Shown here in pieces: positions 1-11,926 of a DNA stretch of 64,000 nt. The stretch is taken from assembly GCA_030068075.1 (NCBI GenBank), contig CM057841.1, forward strand, positions 39,287,030 to 39,351,029, given 5' to 3'. Under the pieces are notes generated by a model. That model made no database searches and was not told the DNA's origin. It saw nothing but the letters and a program-made list of their open reading frames with translations. Source of the DNA: Paguma larvata. Taxonomy: Eukaryota > Chordata > Mammalia > Carnivora > Viverridae. The position numbers and the translations under genes were made by a program. How positions within the stretch are numbered: the first letter of the stretch is position 1; the number at the start of each line of letters is the position of its first letter.

Positions 1-1520
1 GAGAAATACTCTGTCTTCTCCAGTAAGGTAATTTGGAAAGAAAAATATAATGCTGAAGTAAAATTTGGGCATATTTTTATGTTTGGGGTCTAAATGTCCT
101 TACTTCATCAAATAGGTAATCCTAAATAGATGAAGGTGAGCAAGAAGAGGGCTTTTCCTGAAAGAATGTGAGCAGATTGGCTATAGTGTGTCAAGTTTAG
201 AAAAGGGAAAGGCTGCTTTCAGCAGGGATTTCGCTTTGGCTTTCGCCATAATCTCCCGGCAAGGATGTAACTCTTAGATTCGTGTGTGTGTGCGCGTGTG
301 TATATATGTGTGTGTGTTCCCATCTTGGTCCTGCTGATTTCCTTTTTCTATTTCTAAAAATTATTCACTGCCACCACTGTTAGGACCGGGATTCCTTACC
401 AGAAACAACAACAACAAAAGGCTCATTTGGCGATTTCTGAGATCATGAGCTTGGTCTATATTAGGCCCTGTTCTTGGCAAAGAGGCCCAGAGGTATATGA
501 AAATAAGACTCAAATCTTCCATAAAGTTATTTTTGCTTTGAGATGTCATTGCTTCAGCTCCGGCTTCAAAATATTTCTCTTCCTTCATATAATCACGTTC
601 AATAGTCATTTTTAAAAATGTTTTCTTAGCATGCCTACTGTTCTGTGTCCTTCATTTTTTGTCTGCACCGAATTTGATGGCAAACTAAAGTCAGCAATAC
701 AGAGAATCATCCTCCAGCCATTCCATTAATTGATGTCTGGGAGTAAGGTAATGCTATCTAATGAGACTGAATCGAGTGATCAGCACAAAATACTGATTTT
801 CAAATACATTTTATCTAACCATTTGAGCTGCCTTGAAAATTGGCATAATTACACACTCTGAGCCTCTAAGATATGGTAATTCTTGATTCAGATATTTCAT
901 TTCACAGGAGACAGAATTAGAAGGCAAGGTTTGATGTGAGTGACTTCAGTACCCACTGACTTGAACAGAGTACCCTTTTCAAACACACATGAAAGAAACG
1001 TAAATTATTAAATTACTTGAAGTGATTCTGAACAAGTAGACCCACCCTAACATCTCCTCCTACAAATAAAGCTTTTAATTTTTTTTCTTTTACTGGAAAA
1101 GAACCACATAATCAAAAGAATTATGAATATTCAGGACAAAAATGAGATTAGAAAATTTATGGTGCTCATATAATGAGAGGAAAGAAATTAGAATTTTAAT
1201 TTGTTGATTCACATCATATCCATTGCAGATTCCATGGTTGGGCACTTTGTCCTCAAGACAGGATTCATTACGAAGTAAAAGTAACTTTAAAAATATATTT
1301 TATGGAATTATGGCAAGAAAAACACCATAAAGGGATTTAAGTGAAGTAATGTAAGTGTGTGTCTATATTTACACACACTTGTGCCCATGTTCACACATTT
1401 TGCACATATGGTTAGATGTAAGAGGAAGCACAGATGAGAGGAAGAGTCAATGTTTGAATCCTGTTTCCAGAAAGCACACCAAGTTGTATAGGACTTTATA
1501 ATTTCAGGGAGGAGAAATCA
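1..1520. other. Unique AT-rich intergenic sequence
   Basis: No gene, SINE or LINE is recognisable here apart from a short TG/TA microsatellite and a weak MIR3/L2-like patch around 455-520 (a 'cctgttcttggcaaagaggcccagaggtat' type core, too diverged to call). Small overlapping ORFs near 361-615 lie on both strands and show no protein family resemblance. A 10-bp perfect inverted repeat (AAGTGTGTGT at 1353-1362, ACACACACTT at 1371-1380) could fold into a small hairpin. Confidence 0.6.
280..317. repeat. (TG)n/(TA)n microsatellite
   Basis: Interrupted dinucleotide run with a short CG-containing and TATATA interruption. It has no coding meaning. Confidence 0.85.
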
Positions 1521-1524
1521 CTGC

Positions 1525-1640
1525 CTACTATGTTCCAGCAATTGGATAGTGCTACAAAGCTGACTATGCCATGGTTTCTGCCCAGAGGAACTTAACACGT
1601 AGAAGATACAGATACGTAAAGAGATCGATTCGGTATATTG
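1525..1640 (+). repeat. Probable MIR3/L2-type ancient repeat fragment
   Basis: The order of a 'ctactatgttccag' motif, then a gap, then 'ccatggtttctgcccagaggaactta' resembles the mammalian ancient core 'ctactatgtgccaggcac ... catggtccctgccc ... gagctta'. The copy is strongly diverged, so family assignment is tentative. Confidence 0.35.
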
Positions 1641-2154
1641 TAAAAAATACCATGATCTCTTTGCCTCATCAAGACTGCTATACCCGGGGCGTCTATGGAA
1701 GTCTAGGGTCACCACTTTCCAATCTGCTTCCATTTCATCATTTTCTGATATTTTTCCATTTGTCCCCTCAGAGTAATTAGTTTTCATGATGTGAAAAGCT
1801 GGGCACATTGCCTCCCCAACATCTCTTTTGGAAAAAAAAAAAGAAAAAGTCCGGTTATGGAACTTTCTGAAACTATGCAGACATTGCTGGTAAGTCACAA
1901 GAAAACAAATGGGAAATTCTGAGAAAAATAACTTTTCTTCTTGCCTTTCAATATTAGAAAATGGTTTTCTGTAAGGTATTTGATACAGAGATATATAAAT
2001 CAAGCCATTGATTTTTATCCTCATGAACAACAATATTTATGTGATAACATGAAGAGGAAGAAAGCTGATTGCTCATGGAAAAAATATCATAAAGTCACAA
2101 AAAATACTATGAGAGAGAGTTATTTTTTTAATATTTTAGCCCCTTCCCAGAAGT

Positions 2155-2204
<50 letters not shown>

Positions 2205-2716
2205 TTCCAAGAAAGTACATATTTCAATACTTGTAACATCATTTTAGAAATCTAAATTAAAAAATGTATTAAATTGTCAAAATAAGGCAATTATTACTCC
2301 ATATTAATTATTGAGTAATATTTGAGTAAATATTGAGTAAGTAATATTACATCAAAAGATATAAGTTGCAAGAAACGTATAATATTTCAGAGTGTCCAAA
2401 ACAGGCAATCTGGAGTTCAGAAAAATATTTAAAAAAAAAAAGAGAAAAATGGCATTGTTGAAAGGATTTCAAAACATTTCTAGAGATTTTAAACCTAGCC
2501 ATATCCTGCTTGTTTGCTCATCATGTGCTAATGTTTACTAATAGGATTTTAACTATAACAGCAATAAGAATATGAGTGGCTTCTATTCCACTTACAATTA
2601 AACACATAGTAGGGGGAAGGGGGCTAAAACGTAACTCTTTACATACCTCATCATGTTTTCCTCTTTTCTCTGTTATGTTGCTATCTTTTTATTCCATATT
2701 TCGGAATACACCTTCG
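1641..2716. other. Unique AT-rich sequence
   Basis: No gene or clear interspersed repeat recognised. It contains an AT microsatellite and, around 2310-2346, three close copies of a 'ttgagtaa' motif. A short A-rich run occurs at about 2430-2442. Confidence 0.55.
2157..2203. repeat. (AT)n microsatellite
   Basis: About 45 bp of nearly perfect alternating AT, preceded by 'acatacat'. It is self-complementary, so prone to cruciform formation and length change. Confidence 0.95.
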
Positions 2717-3174
2717 ATGTTTAATTTTATGTGTCAACTATGATGTTAATTTTATGTGGGCTAAGGGATGCCCAAATAGCTGGTAAAACATATTTCTGGG
2801 TATGTCCATGCAGGTGTCTGTGGAAAAGACTGGCATTGAACCAGCAGACTGTGTAAAAAAAGATCACCCTCACCAAAGCAGGTGGGCAGCATCTATCCGC
2901 TGAAGGCCTCAGTAGAACAAAAAAGTAAAGTAAAGGAAAATTCACTCTCTGATCTGAGTCATCTATCTTCTCTTGCCCTAAGACATCAGTGCTCCTGGTT
3001 CCTGGGCTTTAGGGCTCAGATCAGGATTTACATGCCTGGTCCCTGAAATCTCAAGTTTTTGGACTCAAAGTGAATTATACCACCAACTTTCCAGGTTCTC
3101 CTGCTTGCAGATGGCAGACTGTGGGACTTCTCAGCCTCTGTAATCATGTGAGCCAATTCCTGAAATAAATCTCT

Positions 3175-3178
<4 letters not shown>
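2717..3178 (+). mobile_element. Ancient LTR-like repeat (probable MaLR/ERVL-type solo LTR)
   Basis: Starts 'ttaattttatgtgtcaact', continues through 'gggctaagggatgcccaaatagctgg', 'aagatcaccctcaccaaagcaggtgggcagca' and ends 'gtgagccaattcctgaaataaatctctc'. I recognise this as a widespread placental-mammal repeat that normally ends '...ctgactaataca'. That final part is missing, replaced by the expanded CT/TG/CA simple repeat that follows. I am unsure of the exact family name. No internal retroviral genes accompany it. Confidence 0.6.
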
Positions 3179-3209
<31 letters not shown>

Positions 3210-3300
3210 TCTGTGTCTGTCTCTGTCTTTCTCTCTCTCACAGACACAGGCACACACACACAAGCACACACACAGACATACACACACACTTTTATACACA
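3171..3300. repeat. Compound (CT)n(TG)n(CT)n(CA)n microsatellite
   Basis: CT run, then TG run (about 3179-3208), mixed CT/TG, then CA-rich tract to about 3300. TG followed by CA makes long inverted complementarity. It grew in the CT-rich end of the preceding LTR-like repeat. ORFs made of Cys/Val or His/Thr here are artefacts. Confidence 0.9.
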
Positions 3301-4226
3301 GATAGATAATCACTTGAGGCATATTTTAATTCATCCTCTCATTTTCTGCTCCAATATCTACTGATTTACTGTACTTACATCCTCTGGCTGTGCTGTTCAA
3401 ACCATTGCAGAATTCGTCACCACCTTTTGAATGCATTTAGTTTAAATCAACAGGGAAAAGTTCCCAAGTGTCCCAGAAGTTATCAAGCAAGGGTTCTGCG
3501 TCTGCTTTCTCAATGACTTTTGAAAGGAAAAGGGCTTATTTTAAGGTCTGTCACAAAACACAAAATGTAATAATAAAAGGATAGAGACAGAGCCCCTATC
3601 CTTTCTCTGACTTTCACCAATTGATAAGCCATTTAAGGTTCCAGTCATCAGTCCTGACCTGCCTGTTTCTGATTCACATGTCAGAGAAGAGAAAAAAGAG
3701 TTCACAAACAGTTCATTAGCTTATCTCTCTTCTCTTATTCTCTGTAGCAAATATATACAGTGCAAATTCATGTCAAAAGCCATCTCTACTATAATTTAGA
3801 CTATAAATCCTCAAGGCATAAAACTACAGTCATTAGTTTATGCTAAACCACACAAAAATTGAAGGACAAGAGAATCACCCCGTGAGGAAAGGGTAAAAAT
3901 GAGAGGGAGAGGTAAATAGACTGCAATTATTTTGCAAGGATCAAAAACTATCCAGGGCCATTTAAGATTCATCTTGTAGTCTAGTAAAGGTTACAGCATA
4001 GACAAGATTGAACAAGAATCTGTTTAATTCAGTGCATCCAAAATAAAATAATTTTTTTACACAAACAACTTAGCTTACACTTATGGAATGAAATTCTAAG
4101 ACATTTTATAATTTGAAATGAATATTCAAGAAGGTTATGGGATTCACTGCTGGAGTGTCACCCTGCTATGTAGACTGCCACCATTTTGTGTGCCATTATA
4201 CTAAATGTTTTAATTATCTGTTCTCT
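3301..4226. other. Unique intergenic sequence
   Basis: No gene or confidently classifiable repeat seen on either strand. Confidence 0.55.
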
Positions 4227-4302
4227 AAATATATATCTATTGAGTATCTATTATATGGTGTAACACGCCAGCATATAGTAGATACTCAATAAATATGTAT
4301 TT
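4227..4302. other. Long near-perfect inverted repeat (hairpin)
   Basis: Bases 4227-4260 pair with 4269-4302 (position i with 8529-i). Of 34 positions, 30 are Watson-Crick, 2 are G-T/U wobbles (4232/4297, 4251/4278) and 2 are mismatches (4237/4292, 4258/4271). The loop is 8 nt (4261-4268). The perfect core is TATTGAGTATCTA against TAGATACTCAATA. The arms resemble the 'attgagtacctactatgtgcc' core of MIR-type repeats in both orientations, so it may be two opposed fragments or a small palindromic element. Size and shape are compatible with a pre-miRNA-like fold; expression is unknown. Confidence 0.7.
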
Positions 4303-4665
4303 CAGAATCCATTCGATTACTCGATCGCTCTTTCAAACATATTAAATAAGCTCCTCTCTCTCATGTGGCATGATTTCTTTTTTTACTATGTAATAGAATA
4401 CACAAAGATTGGTGTAAAGAAAAAATAAAACACAAGATCTGCATTTGATAAATTCAGAGATTTATGGAGAATACATAGATAAAAACTGTTTCAATTCAGA
4501 GTAATGTGTTAAAATAGGGTGACAGACACAAATATTAACTGCTGGAAGGAAGGATCACAGAAAATGTCACAAGAGCAATGGCACTTAATTTAGATGGATA
4601 AGAAGGAATATGTTAAGAGGAGATAAAAATTCAAAATGTACATGGTTTTGTATGCTTGACGATAT

Positions 4666-4689
4666 ACATGGGTTTCATGAAACCCGTGT
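4666..4689. other. 24-bp palindrome
   Basis: Two 12-bp half-sites centred on CATG (ACATGGGTTTCA / TGAAACCCGTGT) with a single T/G exception. No known regulatory function inferred. Confidence 0.7.
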
Positions 4690-4895
4690 TAAGATTCTCA
4701 ATAAGGGAAAATTGTGTGCCAATGGGACATGCGGCAATGCCTGGAGCCATCCTTAATTATTACTACTTGTGGGGAAATACTTTGGGAATCTAGTGAGTAG
4801 AGGCCAGGTATGCTGCCAGATACTCTACAATGCACAGGACAGGTTCCCCATCAAACATTAAAAATTATTCAGCCCAAAATGTCAGTAGTGATTTA
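4690..4895 (+). mobile_element. MER5-like hAT-Charlie DNA transposon relic
   Basis: Recognisable blocks in order: 'gccaatgggacatgcggcaatgcctggag', 'atctagtgagtagaggccag', 'atgctgccagatactctacaatgcacaggacag' and 'ttattcagcccaaaatgtcagtagtg'. These match the non-autonomous hAT relic with 'ggcaatgtctggagac ... ctagtgggtagaggccagg ... cagcccaaaatgtcaatagtgc'. Non-coding; exact subfamily not certain. Confidence 0.7.
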
Positions 4896-7052
4896 AAGGA
4901 AGTAGGTAAAGAACCAATAGAAGAAGACATCAGAAGTGAAGTCAAAGACTTCAATGTGGAAGTTTGGTGTTTTATTATGGGTAAAGAGAGGAAGTATAGT
5001 TTACATGGGAGAATTAAATGTTTATATTTATTTTCTAAGAAAATAATTCAAGTCAAAATACGGAAGATAAATTTGTTGACGCCGAAACTGAGGGGTGTGA
5101 TACCAATAATTAGACTATTATAATAATTCTTATATTATTCTGGTAAGTAATTAAAGGTTATGAAATAAGATAACAGAAGTAGGACAAGTTAGAGAATGAC
5201 AAATCAGAAGAAAGTACATACAATAGCAATGAGTGAAGAAAAAAACAAAATTTTGAGGGAAGTCACCAATTTACTCCATGTAAACTATATGAAAAGATTT
5301 ACAATTGAAGCAAGATGCAAAGAAATAAGTGTTCCTAGAAGAGCAACACAACTTGGTAGAAAACTCTGGATCCCTGGCAATTTGTTGAACCATATCATCA
5401 GATAGTACTAGAATTTAAGGATATTTGTTCACATTCTTTATTGCAAACAGGCTTTGTTAGCTTAATGTTATTAAGGAAATTCTCCCACTAATCAATGCCA
5501 GATACTCAGAATGTAATATATTCAAGTAAACACCTATATCTTACAAAGAAAAAATATGGGCATAGCCTTTTCTGGTTAATTCTTAATATTTTGTGTTTTT
5601 AAAAAATTATTTTAGTAAGAAAATTTTGAAACCTTCCCTGACTCCTTCATGTGCTTAAGCAAAATGTATCTGATTCCTTTGGAAGATGCTTTACAGATGG
5701 ACAGGGCCTCTGTTTTTTTGCATTAAATAGAACCAAATGCCGTGTTACATTTGTACAGCAATGAACATTTATGCAAATCCAAAGAGTAGGCAGGTGCAAG
5801 AGCAAATTTCTTAATGCCATTTGCTCTGAAAATTATATAAAGCTTCTAAAGCTATGCTTTTTATAGTAGCTAAAGGAGTTTTGTTTGGTATTTTTAAACA
5901 ATAACACCTGCTCTGGGCAGAAAAGTAAGTTCCCATACAGCAGGAAGTGGGCTGCTTTTGGTGGGGAGAGGAGTTCCAGAACTTGTCTCCAATAAGTAAT
6001 GAGACAGTATAATAAAATACATTTCGAAAAGGCTGGGGTGGGTGATGGAGGTAGAAGTAGAGGGGGGGGGGGCGGTGGGAGGAGAGAGATTTTGCCTTTT
6101 GCACTGACAGATGCAGACAAATGGCAGAAATTCAGCCCAGCCAAGGAGATGGCAGAAGTCCACAGGACTCCATCTGGGGCCTGTTTCTTTGGCCTCTGAA
6201 ACCTGGCAGGTCTAAATTTCCCTTTTTCTTACTACAGTAGCTTAAAATAAGAAGACCTTTGTATCAAACTCTCTGATTGACTATCATAAGCTAGTGACTG
6301 CCATTTCTCTTTTGCTTGATGAATGTACCTCCATTATTTTCAACCTAATGCCACAAAATCAATAGTGATTAATTAAAGTCAATGATTTGTTCATTCAAAT
6401 CTGAATTACCAAAGCTGAATTCTCTCTGATGATATATTTTGACGACCTCCTTGCTTACAAAATGATGCAGGATATCTGCTCTTCTTCTTTTAACATAATT
6501 TTAATACATGGTTTGTTAATACATTTGTCTGCTCTTGAGGATGCTAGTAATTCACTGATACGTTCATCTTTCCTTTAAAGAGGCCTTATCATGTGTTGGC
6601 AAGAGAAAGCAGTGCTAGAAATGAAGAAACTCCTATTTCATCCTGGCTGTGCCATTAACTTCCTTCACTCACTCAGTCACTTAATAAAGTTTCATTGATT
6701 TTCCTGAGTATAATGACATTATGGCTATGATAGCATTGCCCCATTCATCTCAAGGTTTGTCAGCTGTTGTGACTTTCTGGACTGATGTCCCATTCTCGCT
6801 AATGCTTCCCTGTACATCCCCCAGAAAACTACAATATATAATCTTTAGAGGGATATATGCTAACTACTCTTTAGCAAAGGATAAGCAAGGGATAAAGAGG
6901 ATATCAAACAAAGGATAAATAAGAAATAAGAATCCTGTTCCACGCCCAGAAACATGCTAGGTGTTAGAAATTCTGAAATGAGTAACATTAAGCCTCAAAT
7001 CTTAGGAAGCTCAACTTTTCCTTGTATATGAGCATAGATATATATCACAACA
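4896..7052. other. Unique intergenic sequence
   Basis: No gene recognised. Contains a G-run (6062-6072, 11 G) followed by GGTGGG on the plus strand, which is a possible G-quadruplex. A weak MIR-like stretch lies about 6640-6700 ('cctggctgtgccattaact...tcagtcacttaa'). The proline-rich antisense ORFs around 5811-6163 are by-products of the G-rich tract. Confidence 0.5.
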
Positions 7053-7276
7053 GGAGGACCTGGGTTGCTCAGTTGGTTAAGCACTTGACTCTTGATTTGG
7101 GCACAGGTCATGGTGCCAAACTCTCCTGGTTTGTGAGTTTGAGCCCTAAGTCGGGCTTCTAGCTGACAACACTGAGCCTGCTTAGGATTTTCTCTCCCTC
7201 TATCTCTGCCCCTCTCCTACTCACTCTCTCTCTCTCTCTCTCAAAATGAATAAATAAATTTAAAAAATTAAAAAAG
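7053..7276 (+). mobile_element. CanSINE (felid tRNA-derived SINE)
   Basis: Layout of the family: tRNA-related head with A and B pol III boxes ('ctgggttgctcagttggttaa', 'gtttgagccctaa'), a spacer 'ctgacaacactgagcctgctt', a CT-rich tract and an AAATGAATAAATAAATTT tail. Mobilised in trans by L1 enzymes. This copy is clearly diverged from the consensus, so relatively old. Target-site duplication (TSD) not obvious. Confidence 0.92.
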
Positions 7277-8049
7277 GAAATACTTCACACTAATAAAACA
7301 TAATTTTTATATTAAATGATGGAATAGACATTTTTGTGGGGTCATTCTATAGTTATAGCATAATTTACTAACTCTGTGGCCTTAAGCAAGACACCTATGC
7401 CCCTAGGCACTACTGCTTCTTCCATTTGCCTGTCCAGATCCACCATACCCTTACCCTCAGCCTTGATTTATTTGCTTTTCCATATCCTTCTATGCAAGGT
7501 ATTTGAGCCAACTGTTTCCCTCAACTAACAGCCCCAACTCTTTTGAATGTGGTCTCCCCTGGAGGCTTTTATCCTATATTTTTTCATTTCCCTTGTTTCA
7601 TTGGACTTGAGGGTGGCATGAACTCAGCTCCACAGTGCAGGAAATAATATAGCTAATATTTTCTATATATTTTATCTACATCTTTTAAAACATTCCCTTT
7701 AATAATCCCTCCTAAAATTAAAACTTGCATATGTCATCTATTTTCCTACTCAAATCTTAATTAATGCACAGTTTAAACTGAAAGTGATATAGAGTTGTCC
7801 ATGGAAGAATAATGCCCCAACAGGTAACATTTCATAATCATAAATATATAGGAAATTAAAGCACCTGAGGGGAATAGATAATAATTTAATGTTTTTATCA
7901 GATTCCTAGATAAGAGGCTCAGAGATGGAGACTTAAATATTCGGAGTGTCCTCAAAATCAACATCTGTAAAATGTTGGAATGAAGTAGAATGAAGGTAGT
8001 GAGGTTGTTCAGAAGGAGGAATTTAATTGTGATTGAAATGCCATAAATG
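7277..8049. other. Unique intergenic sequence
   Basis: No gene or repeat recognised. Confidence 0.55.
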
Positions 8050-8059
8050 AATCAGTCAT

Positions 8060-8147
8060 GTCTCTCCCTCCCCCTTCCCTACTCATGCTCTGTCACTCTC
8101 TCTTTCTCAAGAATAAATAAACATTTAAAAGATTAAAAAAAAAAAAC
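8060..8147 (+). mobile_element. 5'-truncated CanSINE with target-site duplication
   Basis: Only the 3' CT-rich tract and A-rich tail are present, about 88 bp. Direct repeats AATCAGTCAT at 8050-8059 and 8148-8157 flank it exactly, showing that it inserted already truncated. Confidence 0.88.
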
Positions 8148-8157
8148 AATCAGTCAT

Positions 8158-8944
8158 TATGTGGGGAGCTCTGGTAATGAGTTGAGCCTTCAGAATTGTT
8201 CTGCCTTAAGGTAAAGCAGCTAGACTGTGACAATGACTAGTCAGATAATGCAGGCATGGTTAGAAGCAGGCATCAGCTTGGATCATGTGGCTCTGTTTAG
8301 TCAAGGAAAATTCCCCAAGAAAGACCAATTGAGAGTCTTCAGCTGTATGCATTCCCAGCTGCCACTGAGGAAAGAATGCCTTGGTGCAAAATAGATCTGA
8401 ATAGCTGGCACAACCCAATATCCATTATTACACTTGGCATAGAAGAATATTTTATATCATGTTTTGGGGAGTGTCAGAGGAAAAAAGGGAAACATTAAAA
8501 AGTATCTTACCATGAAAATCTTGCTAGCAGAGATAATTAATTGTAATTGGTAGTGAGTTATTTACCCTCTGGGGACTCATTTGAACATAAAACCCAAGAG
8601 CTGGCTACATATCTGATATTTTTACGACTTTAAATTTTTTGCATGTATCTAGTTGCTACTCTCATGTATGTCAACATGGAAATGATAATCACAAAATCAA
8701 ATATATCCATATTCACTGATCTGCTTGAATGAGCAGGTTTTTTTTTTAAAGAAAATAGGAAGTAAGTGGCTTTTACTAAAAGCCTACTCCAGGACAGTCC
8801 TCGCGGTAATTTCTAACCTGCTTAAGTATTTTGAGCGTCTATTATGGAGTGCTTTTTCTCTCCTTTGTATTATAATTATACATGCACACATTTTTCAATC
8901 TGCTGTACTGTCAGGATAAAACCTTGTGATTTTTTAGAAACATT
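8158..8944. other. Unique intergenic sequence
   Basis: No gene or repeat recognised. Confidence 0.5.
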
Positions 8945-9115
8945 GACATGGGTTAAGATTCTTATTCTACTATTTAGTTGTTATGGGACCCCTGACTGAT
9001 TCATTAAGTTAACTCAACCTCAGTTTCCTCATATCCAAAATAAACTCTCCTAAATTTGATAATGTATATAAATGCCCTGCAGAGTGCATGAAAGATAAAA
9101 GGTACTGAATATTGT
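8945..9115 (+). mobile_element. MIR SINE relic
   Basis: Matches the MIR order: 'ttattctactatttagttgttatgggacc', 'gttaactcaacctcagtttcctcat', then 'ccctgcagagtgcatgaaagataaaaggtactgaat'. Ancient and diverged. Confidence 0.65.
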
Positions 9116-9277
9116 ATGTTACCTCTCCCCTCTCTTGACACATGCTTTCATCTTTCAATTGGTCTTAGGATTCTTTCTTCTCTTTCTTCTTTCTTCCCTG
9201 GTGTGCTCCTTGAGAACAGAATATAAGATTAGCACATCTTATTTTTACAATGGCTAAAATAATGTCTTCTACTTAAC

Positions 9278-9420
9278 AGTGTTTCTCTAATTGCAGTCTT
9301 TGGGCCACCAATTCAGAGTCACCAATGTCCTTAGTTCATAAAACCTGACTCAGAATATCAGAGATTACACCTATGTGTTTTTTCAGTGTTCCAAAATTAG
9401 TCTTATCTACCTGTACTTTA
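9278..9420 (+). mobile_element. MER5-like DNA transposon relic
   Basis: 'acagtgtttctctaattgcagtctttgggccacca...agagtcacc...ttcataaaacctgactcagaatatcagag' follows the MER5A-type consensus (terminal 'cagtggttctca', 'agcatcacctggg', 'actcagaa..'). It directly abuts the L1 that follows. Confidence 0.5.
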
Positions 9421-9747
9421 AAAACTATAAAACACTGATGAAAATAATTGAAGATGACACAAAGAAATGGAAAGACATTCCAATTCCATGATCATGAATT
9501 GGAAGAACAAATATTTCTAAATGTTTATACTTTCCAAAGAAATCTATGTATTTAGTGCAATCTTTATCAAACTACTGACCACATTTTTCATAGACCTAAA
9601 ATAAACGATCCTGAAATTTGTATTTAACCACAAAAGACCCAAAATAGCCCAAGAAACATTGAAAAAGCAAAGCAAAGCAAAGGCATCATAGTTCTGGACT
9701 TAGTTGTATTACAAAGCTGTAGTGATCCAAATAGTATGGTACTGGCC

Positions 9748-9808
9748 TGCACACATGCATGCATGCACATACACACATGCACACATGCACACATACACAC
9801 ACACACAT
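9748..9808. repeat. (CA)n/(TGCA)n microsatellite inside L1
   Basis: Alternating CA with ATGC units, replacing the ORF2 stretch between 'ggtactggc' and 'tagatcaatag'. Confidence 0.85.
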
Positions 9809-10333
9809 TTAGATCAATAGAACAGAATAGAAAACCCAGAAATAAATCCACAATTAATCCTTGACAAATCAGGAAAGAATATCTGATGGAAAAAAGATAG
9901 TCTCTTCAACAAATAGTGTTCAGAAAACTGGACAACAATATGCAAAAGAATGAACCTGGACCACTTTCTCATACCATACACAAAAGTAAAATCAAAATTA
10001 ACTAAGGATTTAAATTGGAGACATAAAAATATAAAAATCCTAGAGAATAACACAAGCAGTAACCACTTTGACATCAGTCATAGCAACTTCTTTCTATATA
10101 TGTCTCTCAAAGCAAGGGAAACAAAAGCAAGAATAAACAATTGAGACTTCATCAACATAAAAAGCTTCAGCACTGTGAAGAAAACAAACAACAAAACTAA
10201 AAGGCAAACTACAGAATGTGAAAAGATATTTGCAAATGACATATCTAATAAAGGTTTGTATCTAAAATCTACAAAGAACTTACCAAACTCGTCACACCAA
10301 AAACCAAATAATCCAGTTAAGAAATGAAAAGAA

Positions 10334-10539
10334 GGGGCACCTGGGTGCCTCAGTCTGTTGAGTTTCTGACCTTTGATTTCAACTCAGGTCATCATCCCAG
10401 GGTTGTGGGATTGAACCCTGTAATGGGCCCCATGCTGAGCATGGAGCCTGCCTAAGATTATCTCTCTCTCTTCCTCTGCCCTTCTCACCCCTCTAATATT
10501 AAAACAAACAAACAAAAATGAATAAGAAGAAGAAGAAAA
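10334..10539 (+). mobile_element. CanSINE nested in L1
   Basis: Begins GGGGCACCTGGGTG and ends in an A-rich tail with AAG units. TSD AAGAAATG at 10319-10326 and 10540-10547; the L1 text resumes exactly ('aagaaatggtcagaagacatgga'). The upstream flank TT/AAGAAATG fits an L1-endonuclease nick. It postdates the host L1. Confidence 0.93.
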
Positions 10540-11375
10540 AAGAAATGGTCAGAAGACATGGATGTCTATCCATCATACAGATGGCTAATGTACATATTAA
10601 AGAGACTCTATATCACTCATCATCAGGGAAATTACAATGACATATCACTTCACACCTGTCAGAATGGCTAAAATTAATAACACAAAAAACAAGAGGTGTT
10701 GCTGAGGATGTGGTAAAAAGGGAACCCTCTTACATTGTTGGTGGGAGTGCAAATTGGTGCAGTCACTCTCAAAAACAGTATAGAGATGCCTCAAAAAGAT
10801 AAAAATAGAACTACCCCATGATCCAGCAACTGGACTACTAGGTATTTACCCCAAGGATAGAAATTACTGATTGAAAGGGACACATACAGTCTGATAAAGG
10901 AGTTGGATATATATATGTGTATATACACATATTCAATGTAATATTATTCAATCATAAACAGAATGAAATCTTGCCATTGGCAAAGACATGGATGGAGCTA
11001 GAGTGTATTATGCTAAGCAAAATAAGTCAATGAAAAACACATATCATATGATTTCATTCAAATGTGGAATTTAAGAAAGGTAACAGATGAACACAGGGAG
11101 GAAGAAATAGAAGGGCAAAACATAAAAAAGACTCTTCATCACAGAGAATGAACTAAGGGTTATTGGAGGGGAGGTGGTTGGGGAATGAGTTCAATGGGTG
11201 ATGGCTATTAAAGAGGGCACCTGTGATGAACACTGGGTCTTGTATGTAAGAGATGAATCACTAAATTCTACTCATGAAAGCAATATTACACTACAAGCTA
11301 ACTAACTGGAATTTAAAGAAGAATTTTAAATAAAAAAATCTAATATTCAAGTCTACCTAAAAAAAAAAAAATAAG

Positions 11376-11874
11376 ATACTCCAAATAACTCAATTTAAAA
11401 ACATGCAGAAGATATGAAAGAACATTTTTTCAAAGAAGACATCATGATGGCTAACAGACACATGAAAAGATGCTCAACATCACTGATCATCAGGGAAAAC
11501 TAAAATCAAAAGTACAGGAGATATCGCCTGTCAGATGGCTAAAATCAACAACTCAAGAAACAACAGATGCTGGTAAGGATATGGAGAAAAGGGAACCCTC
11601 TTCCACTGTTGGTGGGAACGCAAACTGATGCAGCCACTGTGGAAAACAGTATGGACACTCCTCAGAAAGTTGAAAATAGACCTACCCTATGATCCAGCAA
11701 TTCTACTGCTAGGTATTTTCTCAAAGAATACAAAAAATACTAATTCAAAGGGATATGGGCATCCTATATTTATAAAAGCATTATCTACGATAACCAAATT
11801 ATGGAGACAGACCAAGTGTCCATCAACTGATAAATGGATAAAGAAGTTGTGGGGAATATATACACGTATACACG

Positions 11875-11926
<52 letters not shown>

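Larger units (their letters stand above)
9428..11338 (+). mobile_element. LINE-1, 5'-truncated (ORF2 3' half plus 3'UTR)
   Basis: The start corresponds to ORF2 downstream of the reverse-transcriptase core ('actataaaacactgatgaaa', 'ttggaagaacaaat'). Blocks typical of the ORF2 C-terminus and 3' end follow in order: 'aaagctgtagtgatccaaa', 'agtatggtactggcc', 'gatcaatagaacag', 'aacctggaccactttctcat', 'acatttgcaaatgac' and 'tgatcatcagggaaattacaatg'. It ends 'aactggaatttaaagaagaattttaaataaa'. Stops and frameshifts throughout make it a dead copy. A CanSINE interrupts it (10334-10539) and a CA/ATGC microsatellite expanded inside it (9748-9808). Bases 11339-11375 after the first A-rich end contain a second poly-A run, possibly a short 3' transduction. 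Confidence 0.9.

Noticed and set aside
2717..3178. Minus-strand 72-codon ORF inside the LTR-like repeat as a retroviral gene remnant
   Set aside because: The sequence matches LTR-type non-coding repeat only; no gag, pol or env similarity is apparent.
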